14,295 bases of DNA from JAAFHS01 sp031396505 (GTDB taxonomy: Bacteria > Pseudomonadota > Alphaproteobacteria > Rhodobacterales > Rhodobacteraceae): contig JANNKX010000294.1 of assembly GCA_031396505.1 (NCBI GenBank), forward strand, positions 1 through 14,295, in the 5' to 3' direction. Positions 13,552-14,295 of this stretch are shown one piece after another. A program made the translations under genes and the position numbers. The notes beneath the pieces are model-generated. The model saw only the letters and a list, made by a program, of their open reading frames with translations. It was not told the DNA's origin and made no database searches. Numbering within the stretch: position 1 is the stretch's first letter; each line of letters starts with the position of its first letter.

Positions 13552-13593
13552 CCGATTCGCAAAAACACCCCTCCGATTCGAAAAAGTGATTCG
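13552..13593. repeat. Short direct repeats CCGATTCG / GATTCG
   Basis: CCGATTCG occurs at 13552-13559 and 13573-13580, exactly 21 bases apart (two helical turns). Each is followed by an A-rich run. A partial third copy, GATTCG, lies at 13588-13593. The group is in the 218-base gap between the GFA gene and the YbjN-domain gene. The phasing could suit a DNA-binding protein, but eight bases is short and chance is possible. Confidence 0.4.
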
Positions 13594-13682
13594 TCCACAG
13601 ACTTTTCATGCAGAATTCACTTTACACACTTCCCCTTTGCCCACACCATCATCTAGTAGGGACCACGTAAGGTAGTGTTCAT

Positions 13683-13724
13683 CCCTGCCAGACACCCAGC
13701 TTCTTGTGGGTTCGCCCTGCCAGA
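13683..13724. repeat. 10-bp direct repeat CCCTGCCAGA around a small hairpin, leader of the YbjN gene
   Basis: CCCTGCCAGA is present at 13683-13692 and again at 13715-13724, with a period of 32 bases. Between the copies, ACCCA (13694-13698) can pair with TGGGT (13707-13711) over an 8-base loop. The arrangement lies 24-65 bases before the ATG of the YbjN-domain gene, probably in its leader. It could be a regulatory site or a slip duplication. The repeat is seen; function is unknown. Confidence 0.45.
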
Positions 13725-13747
13725 GGCTCAATAATATGAGGCCGGGC

Positions 13748-14251
13748 ATGTCACTTTCCGAAGACTATCTGATCACCGACGATCTGCATCCGATCGACAT
13801 TGTCGAGACGCTGGCCGAGGTGAATGCGTGGGAGTTTGACCGCGTGACCGATGACCAGATCGCGATGGCGGTCGAAGGACAGTGGCGGACCTATTCGCTG
13901 ACGCTTGCATGGTCGGCGCAGGACGAGACGCTGCGGTTGATCTGCACCTTCGAGATGGAGCCGCCAGAGGGGCGGATGGGCGAGCTGTATGATGTGCTGA
14001 ACCGCTGCAACGACATGGTGTGGACGGGCGCGTTTACCTATTGGACGGAACAGAAGCTGATGGTGTGGCGCTATGGCCTGCTGCTGGCGGGTGGGCAGAT
14101 GGCGGGGCCGGAACAGATTGACAAGTTGATCGCACAAGCGGTGATGGCGGCAGAACGGTTCTATCCGGCGTTCCAACTGGTGGCGTGGAGCGACCATACG
14201 CCAGCGGCGGCGATGAACGTCGCCATTGCAGAGGCTTACGGGCGGGCCTAA
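13748..14251 (+). CDS. YbjN-domain protein
   Basis: A 167-residue soluble protein beginning MSLSEDYLITDDLHPIDIVE. It continues with LAEVNAWEFDRVTDDQIAMAV, then WRTYSLTLAWS, LRLICTFEMEPP, LYDVLNRCNDMVWTGAFTYW and, near the end, MAAERFYPAFQLVAW. This is the pattern of the YbjN family (sometimes labelled bacterial sensory transduction regulator), a fold related to type III secretion chaperones whose role in alphaproteobacteria is not established. The ATG at 13748 is preferred over the upstream ATGs (13706, 13736) because GAGG at 13738-13741 is well spaced (6 bases). The family also usually starts MSLSE.Y. It stands 27 bases before the start of the next gene, probably in the same operon. Confidence 0.85.
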   Translation: MSLSEDYLITDDLHPIDIVETLAEVNAWEFDRVTDDQIAMAVEGQWRTYSLTLAWSAQDETLRLICTFEMEPPEGRMGELYDVLNRCNDMVWTGAFTYWTEQKLMVWRYGLLLAGGQMAGPEQIDKLIAQAVMAAERFYPAFQLVAWSDHTPAAAMNVAIAEAYGRA

Positions 14252-14278
14252 CGTCACCCCCGTCAAAGGGGGGCCTGC

Positions 14279-14295
14279 ATGGATCAGATCAATCA
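14279..14295 (+). CDS. Start of next gene (first five codons), possibly proC
   Basis: An ATG at 14279 opens a frame reading MDQIN before the window ends. The six-G run at 14268-14273 is a suitable ribosome binding site. It can also pair with CCCCC at 14257-14261 in a small hairpin. In Rhodobacterales a pyrroline-5-carboxylate reductase gene (proC) commonly follows the YbjN-domain gene, to my recollection. Five residues cannot prove it. Confidence 0.4.

Noticed and set aside
13542..13553. GGGCGCGCCC palindrome after the GFA gene as a terminator
   Set aside because: It is a loop-less 10-bp palindrome without a T-run, common in GC-rich DNA; too weak to call.

Overview
The window reads as chromosomal DNA from an alphaproteobacterium, most likely Rhodobacterales (Roseobacter/Rhodobacter group). 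The DNA is GC-rich with strongly G-skewed plus-strand genes. FtsK, a DapC-type aminotransferase, aspartate-semialdehyde dehydrogenase, a RepB-family ParB and a YbjN-domain protein all have the flavour of that order. This placement is by recognition of protein style, not by a search.

Layout. 1-1571: the tail of one MFS transporter and a complete second one, 3 bases apart. 1611-2720: a stand-alone capsule-type (KpsS/KpsC-like) glycosyltransferase. 2753-3775: asd, followed by hairpins and a C/G-rich palindromic repeat in a convergent gap. 3942-4787 (minus): an orphan RepB-like ParB protein whose ribosome binding site lies in a potential hairpin. 4980-6161: dapC, tightly coupled to ftsK (6170-9031). 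Asd and DapC are both enzymes of the diaminopimelate/lysine pathway, and FtsK is the septal DNA translocase.

9032-13136 looks like an accessory insertion after ftsK. A 12-bp perfect inverted repeat lies between ftsK and a convergent RTX-repeat protein gene (9133-10440, minus). Upstream of the RTX gene is a degenerate second copy of the 3' end of ftsK (10633-10775), with a precise internal deletion and a frameshift. Behind that remnant starts a compact four-gene operon (10840-13084) of unrecognised proteins with overlapping start and stop codons. The first protein has a cysteine-containing helical head, a W..H....RQ..LR-type helix of the kind seen in polymorphic-toxin/type VI effector proteins, and two C-terminal membrane segments. 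The other three are soluble. This operon is the best candidate for an undescribed system.

13137-14295 returns to ordinary genes: a GFA/CENP-V-type zinc protein, a YbjN-domain protein with a repeat-bearing leader, and the first codons of the next gene (possibly proC). No tRNA, rRNA, CRISPR array, transposase or integrase was seen.
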